A DNA stretch of 35,112 bases from the IMG/VR virus record IMGVR_UViG_3300048927_000181, positions 1 through 35,112 of that record; one strand, given 5' to 3'. The notes beneath the pieces are model-generated. The model was not told where the DNA came from. It ran no database searches and was given only the letters and a program-made list of their open reading frames with translations. This DNA is from a virus. Positions 16,115 to 24,371 of the stretch are shown here, one piece after another. Each line of letters opens with the position of its first letter. Within the stretch, counting starts at the first letter, position 1. Both the position numbers and the translations under genes were made by a program.

Positions 16115-16565
16115 CTGCCGCCACCTCCTTCGCAGATTTATTGATAGCACGCGTAATGCGCGACTTGGTGCGTCTGCGTAGTGCCCTGTAAGAGACAAAG
16201 AAAAACGGCTGGGCCTGCGTGCCAGGATGTTGGGTGCCTGGAAACTGACCGCCGTTCTGGTGGGCCTTGGTAGCAAACTCGACAAGGTGAGCGTATCGGA
16301 CCTTGTTGTTACCGGCGTAGATCGTGATAATCAGCTTGCCGTCGCCAGACTTCACCGTGGCGATTTTCTGGCTATACTTCGGAGCGTCGCCCCAAGTCCA
16401 ACCTATGGATTCGCGAAGATCTCCGCTCTCCACTGCAACAAGCGACTTCATGAGCGCGACAATCTCGTCGGCACCCTGCCCCATGGCTTCCTTGATACGC
16501 TTTTCAGCAGCAGCAGGGAGTTTCGCCAATTTTCGGTTCAGTTTTTCGAGGCCGAGAATTTTCAT
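16107..16565 (-). CDS. HK97 gp10-like head-tail joining protein
   Basis: The 152-residue protein shows the gp10 family features. These are an N-terminal helix with regular basic residues (LEKLNRKLAKLPAAAEKRIK), the central motif VAVESGDLRESIGW, and the C-terminal core YAHLVEFATKAHQNGG with PGTQAQPFFFVSYRA. Its start overlaps the head closure gene stop (ATGA). It lies between head closure and DUF3168 genes, as in HK97. The function is completion of the tail terminus. Confidence 0.9.
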   Translation of the reverse strand: MKILGLEKLNRKLAKLPAAAEKRIKEAMGQGADEIVALMKSLVAVESGDLRESIGWTWGDAPKYSQKIATVKSGDGKLIITIYAGNNKVRYAHLVEFATKAHQNGGQFPGTQHPGTQAQPFFFVSYRALRRRTKSRITRAINKSAKEVAAGG

Positions 16566-16918
16566 CCAGCCTCACCTTCCACCACCATTAGCTCAATCCA
16601 TTGATTTCGCTCGTCGATGTTCACGGCAGTCTTGATGGCATAAACAACGCCTGTCCGCTTATTGCGAGCCCGCCAAGCAGTAGTGATTGTTCGCGTCCTG
16701 GCATTGCTGCGAATAGTCATGGTGAATGGCTGGATGCCTTGGAGACGACTGGCAATCACAGGCTCGCTGCCCGTACGTGGCTGCAACCTCGCGGGCTCAA
16801 TGAATTGCTCAGCAAAACCGATAATCACGCCGCCGTAACCATCGTCGCCCTCTACCTCAGCCTCGAAGCCGACGAGCGCATTAAGCGCGCCTGCGCCAGC
16901 TCTTTTGCGCGGTGTCAT
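16562..16918 (-). CDS. Phage head closure / head-tail adaptor protein
   Basis: ATG at 16918 (MTPRKRAGAGALN) is chosen because AAAGGA lies about nine bases upstream; the longer frame overlaps the neighbouring gene further. The 118-residue product is basic and beta-rich, with FAEQFIEPARLQPRTGSEP and MTIRSNARTRTITTAWRARN, then a last segment ending IELMVVEGEAG. This matches head-tail joining proteins (SPP1 gp16 / HK97 gp7 type) that plug the connector. Its stop overlaps the gp10-like gene. Confidence 0.85.
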   Translation of the reverse strand: MTPRKRAGAGALNALVGFEAEVEGDDGYGGVIIGFAEQFIEPARLQPRTGSEPVIASRLQGIQPFTMTIRSNARTRTITTAWRARNKRTGVVYAIKTAVNIDERNQWIELMVVEGEAG

Positions 16919-17063
16919 CTGGTCTGTCCTTTGTGGGCTCAGCCGCTTTGGCCGCAATGGCAGCATCAGCACATGCGCGGGTCACGTTTGAAATGCCCGG
17001 TTGGTAAGCAACGGTAAAACCCGGCTGGCGCCAGTCGAATGGCTTGTTGAAACGCAACCACAT
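16881..17063 (-). CDS. Small connector-region protein (60 aa)
   Basis: ATG at 17063 follows the stop of the connector gene by two bases. The 60-residue product (MWLRFNKPFDWRQPGFTVAY, then PGISNVTRACADAAIAAKAA) resembles the short proteins often found at this place in alphaproteobacterial phages, where a single strand-turn-helix domain ends in an Ala-rich helix and a hydrophilic tail. It overlaps the head closure gene by 38 bases. The function is unknown; the position suggests a minor head or connector component. Confidence 0.75.
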   Translation of the reverse strand: MWLRFNKPFDWRQPGFTVAYQPGISNVTRACADAAIAAKAAEPTKDRPDDTAQKSWRRRA

Positions 17064-17065
17064 GA

Positions 17066-17653
17066 TCAGCCTCGCCAGTTTCGGTGAGGCATCAGCAGCG
17101 ATTGAGATGCCAGCGGCACTTCGATCATATTGCCTTCTGAGATATCCTCGCGATGCTCGTACCAATGGCCGACCATCAGAAGAATTGCGTGCTTGATGCC
17201 TGCTGGCACGGTCTCGTATCCAGCTGTGAACGTGATCCGGATGCTCTCCGGTTCACGGAGGATGCTTGGCCATGAGTTACCAACGGCTGGCATGATATAT
17301 GCAGGCTGCGTTGATCCTGCGCCAAAGGTGCGAAAGCCAGCCAGCACGGTAATCGTGCCGTCGCTGGCCGTGTATTCAACGCTGTCGACGGATTTCAGCG
17401 GAGCCAATGGAATATAAACTCTTCCTGCGCGTCCGTGCTCGTCAGAGCATGGGAACCGGTCGAGATTATACTGCCATTCCTGCTCTCGGATGGCCCTGCC
17501 GAGCCATCCGTCCGTACCGTCGATTAGACCGGTTGCGGTTCGCACCAAGCCTTCCACATAATCATCTTCGTCATCATGGAAGACACGCAAATGAGACTTA
17601 GCTTCGGCCAGTGACACGACTGGCTCTGCCGGAGGCGTCACTAACCTTAGCAT
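17066..17653 (-). CDS. Head-tail connector protein (gp6-like)
   Basis: The 195-residue protein begins MLRLVTPPAEPVVSLAEAKS, the standard opening of gp6/gp8-type connector proteins. It continues with HLRVFHDDEDDYVEGLVRTA, a middle part with GWLGRAIREQEWQYNLDRFP, and a C-terminal IRITFTAGYETVPAGIKHAI followed by MVGHWYEHRED. It would form the ring under the portal to which head closure proteins attach. It lies four bases from the adjacent genes and belongs to the head operon. Confidence 0.92.
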   Translation of the reverse strand: MLRLVTPPAEPVVSLAEAKSHLRVFHDDEDDYVEGLVRTATGLIDGTDGWLGRAIREQEWQYNLDRFPCSDEHGRAGRVYIPLAPLKSVDSVEYTASDGTITVLAGFRTFGAGSTQPAYIMPAVGNSWPSILREPESIRITFTAGYETVPAGIKHAILLMVGHWYEHREDISEGNMIEVPLASQSLLMPHRNWRG

Positions 17654-17655
17654 GA

Positions 17656-17970
17656 TTACTTGCCCCGCTTCTTGACCGGCTCGACCGGCAGTAGATCCTG
17701 CGTAACAGGTTCAACGACTGGCTCTGGCTCTACGACCGGTTCTGGAGTTGGTTCAATCACCGGTTCTGGTGTTGGCGCTGGTTCTGGTACCGGCGTGGGC
17801 TCAGGCTCTGGGACTGGCTCAGCCGCAGGCTCTACAGGATCAAGATCCACAAAACCTTCATTCACCAGCCCAGCGGTCGATGCGCCGAATTCACGGTTGT
17901 CACCTGGTGCCAAACTCTCAACCGTGAAACCGTCCGACGCGAAGTAGAACGGCTTGAGAACGACCGGCAT
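17656..17970 (-). CDS. Head-region protein with Pro/Glu repeat tail
   Basis: The 104-residue protein has a folded N-terminal part (MPVVLKPFYFASDGFTVES; residues 1-45). After it comes a low-complexity region of about 45 residues built from short Pro-Glu-Pro-Thr/Val units (EPVPEPEPTPVPEPAPTPEP), then a basic end (PVKKRGK). The repeat is also visible in the DNA as a run of GGTTCTGG/GGCTCTGG words. It overlaps the preceding gene by one base. Such extended tails could reach out from the capsid or bind DNA through the basic end; the role is unknown. Confidence 0.7.
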   Translation of the reverse strand: MPVVLKPFYFASDGFTVESLAPGDNREFGASTAGLVNEGFVDLDPVEPAAEPVPEPEPTPVPEPAPTPEPVIEPTPEPVVEPEPVVEPVTQDLLPVEPVKKRGK

Positions 17971-18356
17971 TAGGCCACCGGCGCGAGGTTCGCGTGACCG
18001 CCGATTACGACAGCGTCAGCCGCGATGGATGTGCCAGAAATCAGCGTCAGCACTGGGCGAATGTATCGCTTCGTGCCCTTATAGCCGATCTTGATGGCGG
18101 AAGTTGCTGCGAGTGCTGTCGGGAACGTGCCAAGCAGGTCACCAGCAGCTACATCAGTCCACGTTGCGTTGTCGTCAGATTCCTGCAGCTTCGGTGTGAA
18201 GTTGCCAGAGCCTGCAATCGCACCGGTGTTGATTACCACAGTGGCGGAATTGTATGGGCGCAGGTCAGCACCGGTGCCATTGGTAGTTGCCGTGAGAACG
18301 GCGGGAGCAATCGACGCAATAACGCCGATATTAGAATAGAGATCTCGTTTAGCCAT
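17970..18356 (-). CDS. Head decoration-like protein
   Basis: The 128-residue protein follows the major capsid gene, where decoration proteins are usually found. It is beta-rich with many Thr, Ala and Gly (GTGADLRPYNSATVVINTGA, then KLQESDDNATWTDVAAGDLL and TKRYIRPVLTLISGT). Small phage proteins of this form occur next to capsid genes in many alphaproteobacterial phages. It has no membrane segment. The role as a capsid surface protein is inferred. Confidence 0.65.
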   Translation of the reverse strand: MAKRDLYSNIGVIASIAPAVLTATTNGTGADLRPYNSATVVINTGAIAGSGNFTPKLQESDDNATWTDVAAGDLLGTFPTALAATSAIKIGYKGTKRYIRPVLTLISGTSIAADAVVIGGHANLAPVA

Positions 18357-18384
18357 ATGGCCTAACTCCTATCGTAGAGGGAAA

Positions 18385-18405
18385 TGGGGCGCGCTTGGCG
18401 CCCCA
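18385..18405 (-). terminator. Strong GC hairpin after the major capsid gene
   Basis: Eight-base stem TGGGGCGC/GCGCCCCA (18385-18392 with 18398-18405), with TTTCCC following on the minus strand. It likely acts as a partial terminator or 3'-end stabiliser, so that capsid mRNA is more abundant than downstream messages. Confidence 0.5.
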
Positions 18406-18411
18406 GAATGA

Positions 18412-19764
18412 TTAGGCCGAAGTGACCAGCAGCTTGACTGCCTCGAAGTTCACAACATCACCACCAACGCGACGACGGTTGTAGAACTTCACATATGGCT
18501 TGGCGGTCAGGTTGTCGCGCAGGAGCGTCAGGCCGAGGCGATCAACGATCGTGTAAGCAGCCTTGAAGTCACCGAATGCAACAGACAGCGAGCTCGCAGC
18601 AACGGCCGGCATGTCTTCGCAGCGATTGACCGGGAAGCTGAGGATTGTCGCAGGCTGGCCGCCCTTGATGTCGCCCATCTGCCAGAGGTAGTTGCCCTGA
18701 CCATCCTTGAGTTTCATGATGTCGCGAACAGTGGTGCGCTTCATCAGGAAGTTGGCGTTCTGGGTGTAGTAGTCCTTGAGCTGGAATACCAGGTTATACA
18801 GTGCGTCCGACGTGATTGATGTCGCACCGCCAGAAACAACCTGCTCAATCTGGCCGTTGGAAGTACCTGCGCCGTAGCTCAGAAGACCGCGGGGCTTATT
18901 CACGCCGTCACCGGTGAAGAATGCGGACGCTTCGATCCGACCCATGCGCTCGCCAACTTTGTTGGCAACCCATGCCTCAATATCAAGACCTGCATCTTCC
19001 AGCATGTTCTGCGTAACGCGAGGTTCGGCGAACATCTCGTGAGCGAAGATCTTCGAAACGCCAACCTGCGAAGTTGATGTCTCAGATGGTGCCTGAGTTT
19101 CACCTACCCAGCCGCCGAAGCCGAACTCGCCTTCATCGCGGGGAATTTCGAGCTCCTTACCGCCGATGGTCTCGACAGTCGCGAGAGCGCGGAGGTTGGA
19201 CGTCTCATAGATGCGCGTGATGATACGGCTGGAAACCGTCTTTGGAACCAGATAGCCGCCATCAGGGTCAGAACCGGTCTGCATTGCGGCCTGGACATTT
19301 GCTGGCATCGCAGCGTCGGAGCGGGCACGCATGTAAGGGGCAAAGGATGCTGCGTATTCAGCATATGCCTCTTCGTCGGCAACGATCTCGGTGTTGATGC
19401 CGAGCTTGCCTGCGTTGGCCAGCTTTGCCTTGGCAAACTCAAATGCTGCCTTTGCATCAGCCGCGCCTTCGTCACCAGCCCAACCGCCAGCATTTGGACG
19501 CTTCAGCACCGCATCGATCTTCTCGATGTTGTCGTTGACGGCCTGCAGGCCTTTTTCGAGAGCGAGGTGCTTGGTCTCAACAGAGGCAGCATACTTTTCG
19601 ATCTTCTCGGCGACGAGTGGATCAACCTTCTTGCCGGATGCGTCGATCTCGTCGCGCATGGCCTTCAGTTCACGCTGTGTATTGTCGTTCAGCGCCTTTA
19701 CGTCGTCGCCGAACTTCTTGATGTCAGCCGTAATCTGTTCGGCGACCTGTGCAGTAATGGTCAT
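18412..19764 (-). CDS. Major capsid protein (HK97 fold)
   Basis: The 450-residue protein has an N-terminal helical delta/scaffold region (about 1-110, VAEQITADIKKFGDDVKALN with long heptads). The HK97-fold capsid part follows, with SDPDGGYLVPKTVSSRIITR, LEIPRDEGEFGFGGWVGETQ, FAEPRVTQNMLEDAGLDIEA and FFTGDGVNKPRGLLSYG. Such delta domains are normally removed by the head protease encoded just upstream; cleavage would be near residues 100-150. Its start overlaps the protease stop (ATGA). Confidence 0.97.
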   Translation of the reverse strand: MTITAQVAEQITADIKKFGDDVKALNDNTQRELKAMRDEIDASGKKVDPLVAEKIEKYAASVETKHLALEKGLQAVNDNIEKIDAVLKRPNAGGWAGDEGAADAKAAFEFAKAKLANAGKLGINTEIVADEEAYAEYAASFAPYMRARSDAAMPANVQAAMQTGSDPDGGYLVPKTVSSRIITRIYETSNLRALATVETIGGKELEIPRDEGEFGFGGWVGETQAPSETSTSQVGVSKIFAHEMFAEPRVTQNMLEDAGLDIEAWVANKVGERMGRIEASAFFTGDGVNKPRGLLSYGAGTSNGQIEQVVSGGATSITSDALYNLVFQLKDYYTQNANFLMKRTTVRDIMKLKDGQGNYLWQMGDIKGGQPATILSFPVNRCEDMPAVAASSLSVAFGDFKAAYTIVDRLGLTLLRDNLTAKPYVKFYNRRRVGGDVVNFEAVKLLVTSA

Positions 19765-20627
19765 TTGACCTCCTGATTGAATGAAGCCGATACGGCACGA
19801 ACGGCCTCGGCAAGTGCTGTGAAATCGACTTTGTCGCCAGCGTCCTGCTTGGTCGGTTCGTCGCTTGTTTCAACCGCGCGCAAAGCTGCGCGGGCCTTGG
19901 ATCTCGACCACCCAGCGTCCTGCGTGAGTGCTCGCTCCATGTCTCGTTTGGTGGGTGCTTCGTCGTTGCCGTCGTCACGCCATTTCAGCGCGTCTGGGAC
20001 GGAACCGAAGACGGATAGGTCAAACCGGGCCTTAGGGTCGGCCGTGGCCGCTTCTGCAGTGGCAAAACCAGCATCAACAGCTTCCTTTGCAGTGAGCCAT
20101 GTTTCGTCATCCATCCAAGTCTTGATCTGGCGGATACCGGTGTTTGTGCGGGCCGCATAAGTGCGGGCCAATGCATCATCGATCTTGGTGAGCGTACCGA
20201 CGACATCAGCAAAGTCGTGCCGGTTGCCAACGCCGATGGTCCAAGCGTTGTGGATCATGAAGAACGCGTTCTCAGCGATCGTGATCTCGTCGCCGGCCAT
20301 TGCGATGATGGACGCGATAGACGCTGCCAAGCCGACAACCTCGACCTTTACCTTGCCGTCATAGGCAAGCAGGTCGTTGTAGATCGCGATACCATCGAAC
20401 ACGTCACCGCCCGGTGAGTTGATGCGAAGCGTGATGTCACCAGTCGCGTCTCTCAGACGGCTGCGGAACGATCTGGCATTGGTGCCCCAGTATCCAATCT
20501 CGTCGTAGAGATCGATAATGGTACCGTTGCCCTCTGTTTTAGCCTCAAACTTTGTGCCGACGGCGCGCGCAAAAAAGCGATCGCGACGCTCGCCACTAAG
20601 TGGCGAACCGACGTCAATTTTATCCAT
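19761..20627 (-). CDS. Head maturation protease (ClpP-like serine protease)
   Basis: The 288-residue protein has a ClpP-fold domain at about residues 35-195. Conserved features are the RINSPGGDVFDGIAIYN loop, the nucleophile region GLAASIASIIAMAG (Ser103), MIHNAW (His126) and DDETWLTAKEAVDAGF (Asp173 or 174). The last 80 residues are a charged, likely helical tail. It lies between portal and capsid genes, as in HK97-like heads, and would cut the capsid delta domain during prohead maturation. Confidence 0.95.
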   Translation of the reverse strand: MDKIDVGSPLSGERRDRFFARAVGTKFEAKTEGNGTIIDLYDEIGYWGTNARSFRSRLRDATGDITLRINSPGGDVFDGIAIYNDLLAYDGKVKVEVVGLAASIASIIAMAGDEITIAENAFFMIHNAWTIGVGNRHDFADVVGTLTKIDDALARTYAARTNTGIRQIKTWMDDETWLTAKEAVDAGFATAEAATADPKARFDLSVFGSVPDALKWRDDGNDEAPTKRDMERALTQDAGWSRSKARAALRAVETSDEPTKQDAGDKVDFTALAEAVRAVSASFNQEVK

Positions 20628-20638
20628 TATGGAGCTTT

Positions 20639-21874
20639 CTATTTCGCAGCGTTGTCGTTAGCTGGCGAAGGCACCGCATCGACTTGAATGGCTGGATTTT
20701 CGAACACGTCGCCGCCTTCACGCGGGTTCATGTTTTCCTTGATGCGCGCCTCGTTAGCGTTCATCCATTTGTTTTGGATGGCCGAGCTGTAGGCTTCGTA
20801 ACGTGCCTTGGTGTCACCACGCAGCATCGCGTCCATCAAGAACTCGCAGAAGTAGCCATCGGCCCTATCCTGCTCGGTGAGCAGATCGCGATTGGCTGCC
20901 TGCTCCCATCGGACCAGCCATGGCCGCAAACTGTAGATGACGAAGTCCAGCGACTGGTGCTCGATATTCGAGAACGTCGCCTTTTCCAGGTCATTCACAA
21001 GATGCGCTGGCACGCGGAAAATACCGGCGATCTCAGATCGCTGAAACTTTCGGCCGGCAATAAACTCCGCATCCTTGGGCGCGATGTTCATCGACACCCA
21101 ATCCATGCCTTCCTCAAGCAGCAATGGTTTGCCGCTGTTCTCAAGTCCTGCATATCGGTCTGCGAATTGCTGTCGTAGGTTCTCGGTAGCTTCTTGGCCG
21201 ATCTGTTTTGGGTGCCTTAGTACGCCTGTCGGCTTCACGCCGTTGCGGTACATGTTGGAACCAAACGATTCCGCCGCCATTCCGAGGCCGATAGCCTCAC
21301 GCGCCAGAGAAATCATCGACTGTCCGACATAACCCTTTGGGAGCGGGCCGCGGATATGGTGCATGTCCTTCGTGGACAGCTTTGCCCGCTTGTTGTCGGG
21401 CATGGTGACTTCGTACTTCGGAGACCAGTCAAAAGCCTGGCTGATACTGACACCATCAGGATTGAGCGGCACAAGGCCAATCGTCTGGCCTTTTCGGTTG
21501 CGCTCAACGTAGGCGTAACCGTTACCCCGCGTGGCGAGGTTAGTCATCGTGCCTTCCGTGTACTCAAACGCTGTGTTCCAGCTGTTCGCCTGATCGTGTA
21601 GCACTTTGTACAGCGGATGCTCTGTAGCCCGATCCTTGCCGCCGTCTGCCCTGCGCTTGTAGAGAATGCAGGGCAAACTCGCGACGCTCTCCGCAAGCAC
21701 TCGCACGCAAATAAGGACGGTGGTATATTTCAGTGCCGTTTCGGCTGATACATAAACACCGGTCTTGGACAGTGTGCCGCCTCCTGCAAGGCGGCTCCAT
21801 TCTTCCATCGTCAAGCTGCGATGTTCATTGGTGGCGGCCTTAGGTCGCGCTAACGCTCCAAACAATCCCGCCAT
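20639..21874 (-). CDS. Portal protein (HK97 family)
   Basis: ATG at 21874 (MAGLFGALARPK) overlaps the stop of the preceding small gene as TGATG, so this start is chosen over the upstream one. The 411-residue product matches HK97-type portals. It has YTTVLICVRVLAESVASLPC near the N-terminus, HPLYKVLHDQANSWNTAFEY, and the helical stem region FQRSEIAGIFRVPAHLVNDL with FSNIEHQSLDFVIYSLRPWL. The C-terminus ends ANDNAAK. It forms the dodecameric ring through which DNA enters and leaves the head. Confidence 0.95.
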   Translation of the reverse strand: MAGLFGALARPKAATNEHRSLTMEEWSRLAGGGTLSKTGVYVSAETALKYTTVLICVRVLAESVASLPCILYKRRADGGKDRATEHPLYKVLHDQANSWNTAFEYTEGTMTNLATRGNGYAYVERNRKGQTIGLVPLNPDGVSISQAFDWSPKYEVTMPDNKRAKLSTKDMHHIRGPLPKGYVGQSMISLAREAIGLGMAAESFGSNMYRNGVKPTGVLRHPKQIGQEATENLRQQFADRYAGLENSGKPLLLEEGMDWVSMNIAPKDAEFIAGRKFQRSEIAGIFRVPAHLVNDLEKATFSNIEHQSLDFVIYSLRPWLVRWEQAANRDLLTEQDRADGYFCEFLMDAMLRGDTKARYEAYSSAIQNKWMNANEARIKENMNPREGGDVFENPAIQVDAVPSPANDNAAK

Positions 21875-22047
21875 CAGTTGCTGCCTCGCGCCGCTGCGAT
21901 GACACCAGCCAAGATTAGAACACCGCCAACGATAAACCCTGCGGGTGGATAGATAAGCCAAGCGCCGTAAGCAATTGAAGCAACCGCGGAAACGCCGAGT
22001 GCGTCCCTAACGATCACGGCAACGCGTGCCATGTTCGATATGATCAT
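21874..22047 (-). CDS. Small two-segment membrane protein between terminase and portal (57 aa)
   Basis: This short gene starts at ATG 22047 in an ATGA overlap with the terminase stop and ends in a TGATG overlap with the portal start. That is strong evidence that it is translated. The 57-residue product has two hydrophobic segments separated by a turn (DALGVSAVASIAYGAWLIY, then PPAGFIVGGVLILAGVIAA) and ends in ARGSN. A second possible start is ATG 22032. A membrane protein at this position is unusual for head genes but recurs in some HK97-like phages. The function is unknown. Confidence 0.75.
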   Translation of the reverse strand: MIISNMARVAVIVRDALGVSAVASIAYGAWLIYPPAGFIVGGVLILAGVIAAARGSN

Positions 22048-23699
22048 ATCTCGACGAAACCTCGGGTTTTATAGATCGACGGGCCTGAATTGCCACTCTC
22101 GTAACTACCGGCCATAGCCGTTGCCATTGTCAGAGCAACCGCGCCGTCGATGCGACGTTCACGGTTGTGCTTGATCAGTTTTCTGTTGCCTGCCGGATCT
22201 GATTTGACGGTGGCATTCATCATACACATCGTCAGGACAGGATGATCGCCGTGGGCAAGATTGCCATTGAGGATAATGCCTTCGAGCTCGCGCAATGCCG
22301 GTGACATGGATGCGAACCCCTGCCCGAACGGCTGGAATATAGCGTCGTCACCTTCCAGTTGATCATCGGTAAAGCCAGCCTTTTGCAGCCACGGCTTGAG
22401 GTGCCTGAAGTTCCATCGGTCAAACGCGATCTTGCGAATGTCCATGTCTTCGAATGCATCGCGCAGATGATTGGCGACAAACTCATAATCGACTGTCTTG
22501 CCAGGCGCCGCTTCCAACTGACCGGCGTTGTGCCAGATGTCGTAAGGAACGCGATCCGCCTTGGCCTTTGCCCTGATGCCGTCACCCGGCAGCCAGAATG
22601 TCGGCTTCACATGCCAGATGGTTTTGCCGTCCTGCTCTTTCGGTGCCATCAGCACCAGAGCAGTCAAATCGCTCACCTCAGAAAGGTCGAGCCCACCAAA
22701 GACAGGGAGACCATCAAAGTCCATAACTCCAGCGTTACACGCTCGCCAAATAGCCGGCGACACAAACGGTGCATTGGTATCGATCCTTTGATTGAGGTGC
22801 AACCAGCGAAAACTGGCTTCTTCTGTCGGCATGCGCGCTGCGCGTTCAGCGTCATCGCGAACCGATGAAACAGACTTGAAGAAACCAAGCGCCGGGTTAG
22901 CGGCTTTCCACGCTTCCTCGTCCATCACATCGCAGTCGGCTTCTGCCGTATAGAGATGCGATACAGTGCGCGGTGCCTTGGATGTTTCAGCGTCATCAAG
23001 CCAACGCGAGAACAAATCACCGTCGGTGGCAGCCTGTGTCGAGATGGCGAAGATCATCGCCTTGTCGCCGTACGCGCCTTGCGATGTGACGATTGCCTCT
23101 ACGAAGTCGTCGTGCGGGCCTTTGATCTGGCCAACCTCGTCGAGGATAGCGACCAACGGGGATCCACCGTGCGCACTCTTAGCCTCAGCCGAGCTGGCCT
23201 GATATTCAACGGCCTTGCTCAAACCAACAATGGTCTTGCTGGACGGGACCAGGCGATATTTCTTATTCAGCAGCTGCGATAGCAACAGCATCTTGCTGGC
23301 GTAGTTATAGACCTCAGCCGCCTGCTTGCGCGATCTGGCGCCAGACATCATGCGGCTGTTCGGATACGCCTCCGGGCCTACGATGTGGGCCAGCAGAAGA
23401 CATGCGATTGTTGCAGTCTTTGAATTCTTACGTGCGATTGACAGGTATGCCCTGCCCGTTCCATGCGGATTGTCATAGACCGCGAGGATGAAGCACTCTT
23501 GGAACGCCAACAGTTTAATCTGCTGGCCGACCAGATCGCCCTCAGGGACAACCAGATAACCTTCGATAAATCGGCAGACCTTTTCGCCTCGAGTTAGCTC
23601 AGCGACAGGAAGGTTACGCCAGTCTCTCCTGACTGGTATCGGACCGCTCTTTATGGCCTCCAGCACATTGGGCGGCCAACTCAGGATTTGGCCGGTCAT
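22044..23699 (-). CDS. terL: Terminase large subunit (HK97-like, Terminase_1 family)
   Basis: The 551-residue protein has the N-terminal ATPase and C-terminal nuclease of large terminases. The Walker A region is the variant SIARKNSKTA, Walker B is LVAILDEVG, and the coupling motif region is AMIFAISTQAA. The nuclease has GGLDLSEVSDLTALV (first Asp), a central DMDIRKIAFDRWNFRHLKPW, and the last acidic site in RRIDGAVALTMATAM. It pumps and cuts phage DNA into the prohead through the portal. The small subunit lies just upstream. Confidence 0.96.
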   Translation of the reverse strand: MTGQILSWPPNVLEAIKSGPIPVRRDWRNLPVAELTRGEKVCRFIEGYLVVPEGDLVGQQIKLLAFQECFILAVYDNPHGTGRAYLSIARKNSKTATIACLLLAHIVGPEAYPNSRMMSGARSRKQAAEVYNYASKMLLLSQLLNKKYRLVPSSKTIVGLSKAVEYQASSAEAKSAHGGSPLVAILDEVGQIKGPHDDFVEAIVTSQGAYGDKAMIFAISTQAATDGDLFSRWLDDAETSKAPRTVSHLYTAEADCDVMDEEAWKAANPALGFFKSVSSVRDDAERAARMPTEEASFRWLHLNQRIDTNAPFVSPAIWRACNAGVMDFDGLPVFGGLDLSEVSDLTALVLMAPKEQDGKTIWHVKPTFWLPGDGIRAKAKADRVPYDIWHNAGQLEAAPGKTVDYEFVANHLRDAFEDMDIRKIAFDRWNFRHLKPWLQKAGFTDDQLEGDDAIFQPFGQGFASMSPALRELEGIILNGNLAHGDHPVLTMCMMNATVKSDPAGNRKLIKHNRERRIDGAVALTMATAMAGSYESGNSGPSIYKTRGFVEI

Positions 23700-23713
23700 G
23701 CACTAAGCTCCAA

Positions 23714-24169
23714 TCAGGCAAGCAGTTCGTCGTCCGATGTCGCACCCGCCTCGATATCTTTTGCTGCTTCACGTCTTTTCGCGGCATCGCGTGCCTCGCC
23801 CTGAACAGCGCGCGCATGCAGCGCCAGAGATCGACGGAACGACAGAATGGATGATGCGTGCATCTGCACGATTGCTTTGCGCGGGTTTGCGACCGGCGTG
23901 CCTTTTTCGCTGTAGGAAACGGCGCCCTCGGTGCGGAGCAAGCCTTGCTCCCTCACCAAGTCAGCCATCGTTCTTGCCAGCATCGCTGCGATTTCAAGCT
24001 GGTGTGCCGACCACTCGGCGCGGGCATATTCAGCAATGACGTTGTTGAAGAAAGGGATGTCCGTTTCATCGAGTGGCACATTTTCGGGGAGCGCGAACTC
24101 CTCCGTCGCAACAGAAGCAATTCGCACGGCTTCGGCCACGCTATCAACGCGGTTCTTCTTCTTAGGCAT
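23714..24169 (-). CDS. terS: Terminase small subunit
   Basis: ATG at 24169 (MPKKKNRVDSVAEAV) is chosen because GAGG lies about ten bases upstream and the longer frame reads an unlikely Arg/Cys-rich leader. The 151-residue product is helical (FFNNVIAEYARAEWSAHQLE, then AAMLARTMADLVREQG), with VANPRKAIVQMHASSILSFRR, typical of phage terminase small subunits (P27-like group). It should recognise the packaging site and load the large subunit. It is the first gene after the strong promoter at 24310-24338. Confidence 0.85.
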   Translation of the reverse strand: MPKKKNRVDSVAEAVRIASVATEEFALPENVPLDETDIPFFNNVIAEYARAEWSAHQLEIAAMLARTMADLVREQGLLRTEGAVSYSEKGTPVANPRKAIVQMHASSILSFRRSLALHARAVQGEARDAAKRREAAKDIEAGATSDDELLA

Positions 24170-24309
24170 GCCAAAATCCCTCGCGCACGCGCGCTTGCGC
24201 ACGCACTAGGCAAAAATCTGTGTTAGCGATTTCGTTGTGTTACCCCGGCGGTCCTGCGACCGGCCGCCCCAGAGATTCGGCCCACCCCTCCGGGTTGGCA
24301 AAACTCTCC

Positions 24310-24338
24310 ATAATATCAACTATTGGCACCTTAGTCAA
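24310..24338 (-). promoter_or_regulatory. Sigma70-type promoter of the packaging/structural operon
   Basis: On the minus strand, TTGACT (24333-24338), a 17-base spacer and TATTAT (24310-24315) form a near-consensus promoter reading into the terminase small subunit. About 140 bases of leader separate it from the start codon. Confidence 0.7.
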
Positions 24339-24341
24339 GCG

Positions 24342-24371
24342 CCAAAATCAAACAAAATCAAATTAAATCAA
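24342..24371. repeat. A-rich direct repeats upstream of the late promoter
   Basis: Three copies of the word AAATCAA (variants AAAATCAAA, AAAATCAAA, AAATCAAT) lie one helical turn apart just upstream of the -35 box. They may act as an UP element or an activator site for late transcription. Confidence 0.45.

Noticed and set aside
17660-17947. Gly/Ser/Thr-rich plus-strand frame at the Pro/Glu repeat gene
   Set aside because: It is the antisense of the Pro-Glu repeats; the minus-strand frame fits exactly between its neighbours.
20600-21178. 192-codon plus-strand frame opposite the portal gene
   Set aside because: The portal gene has clear family motifs and the frame has no plausible start signals.
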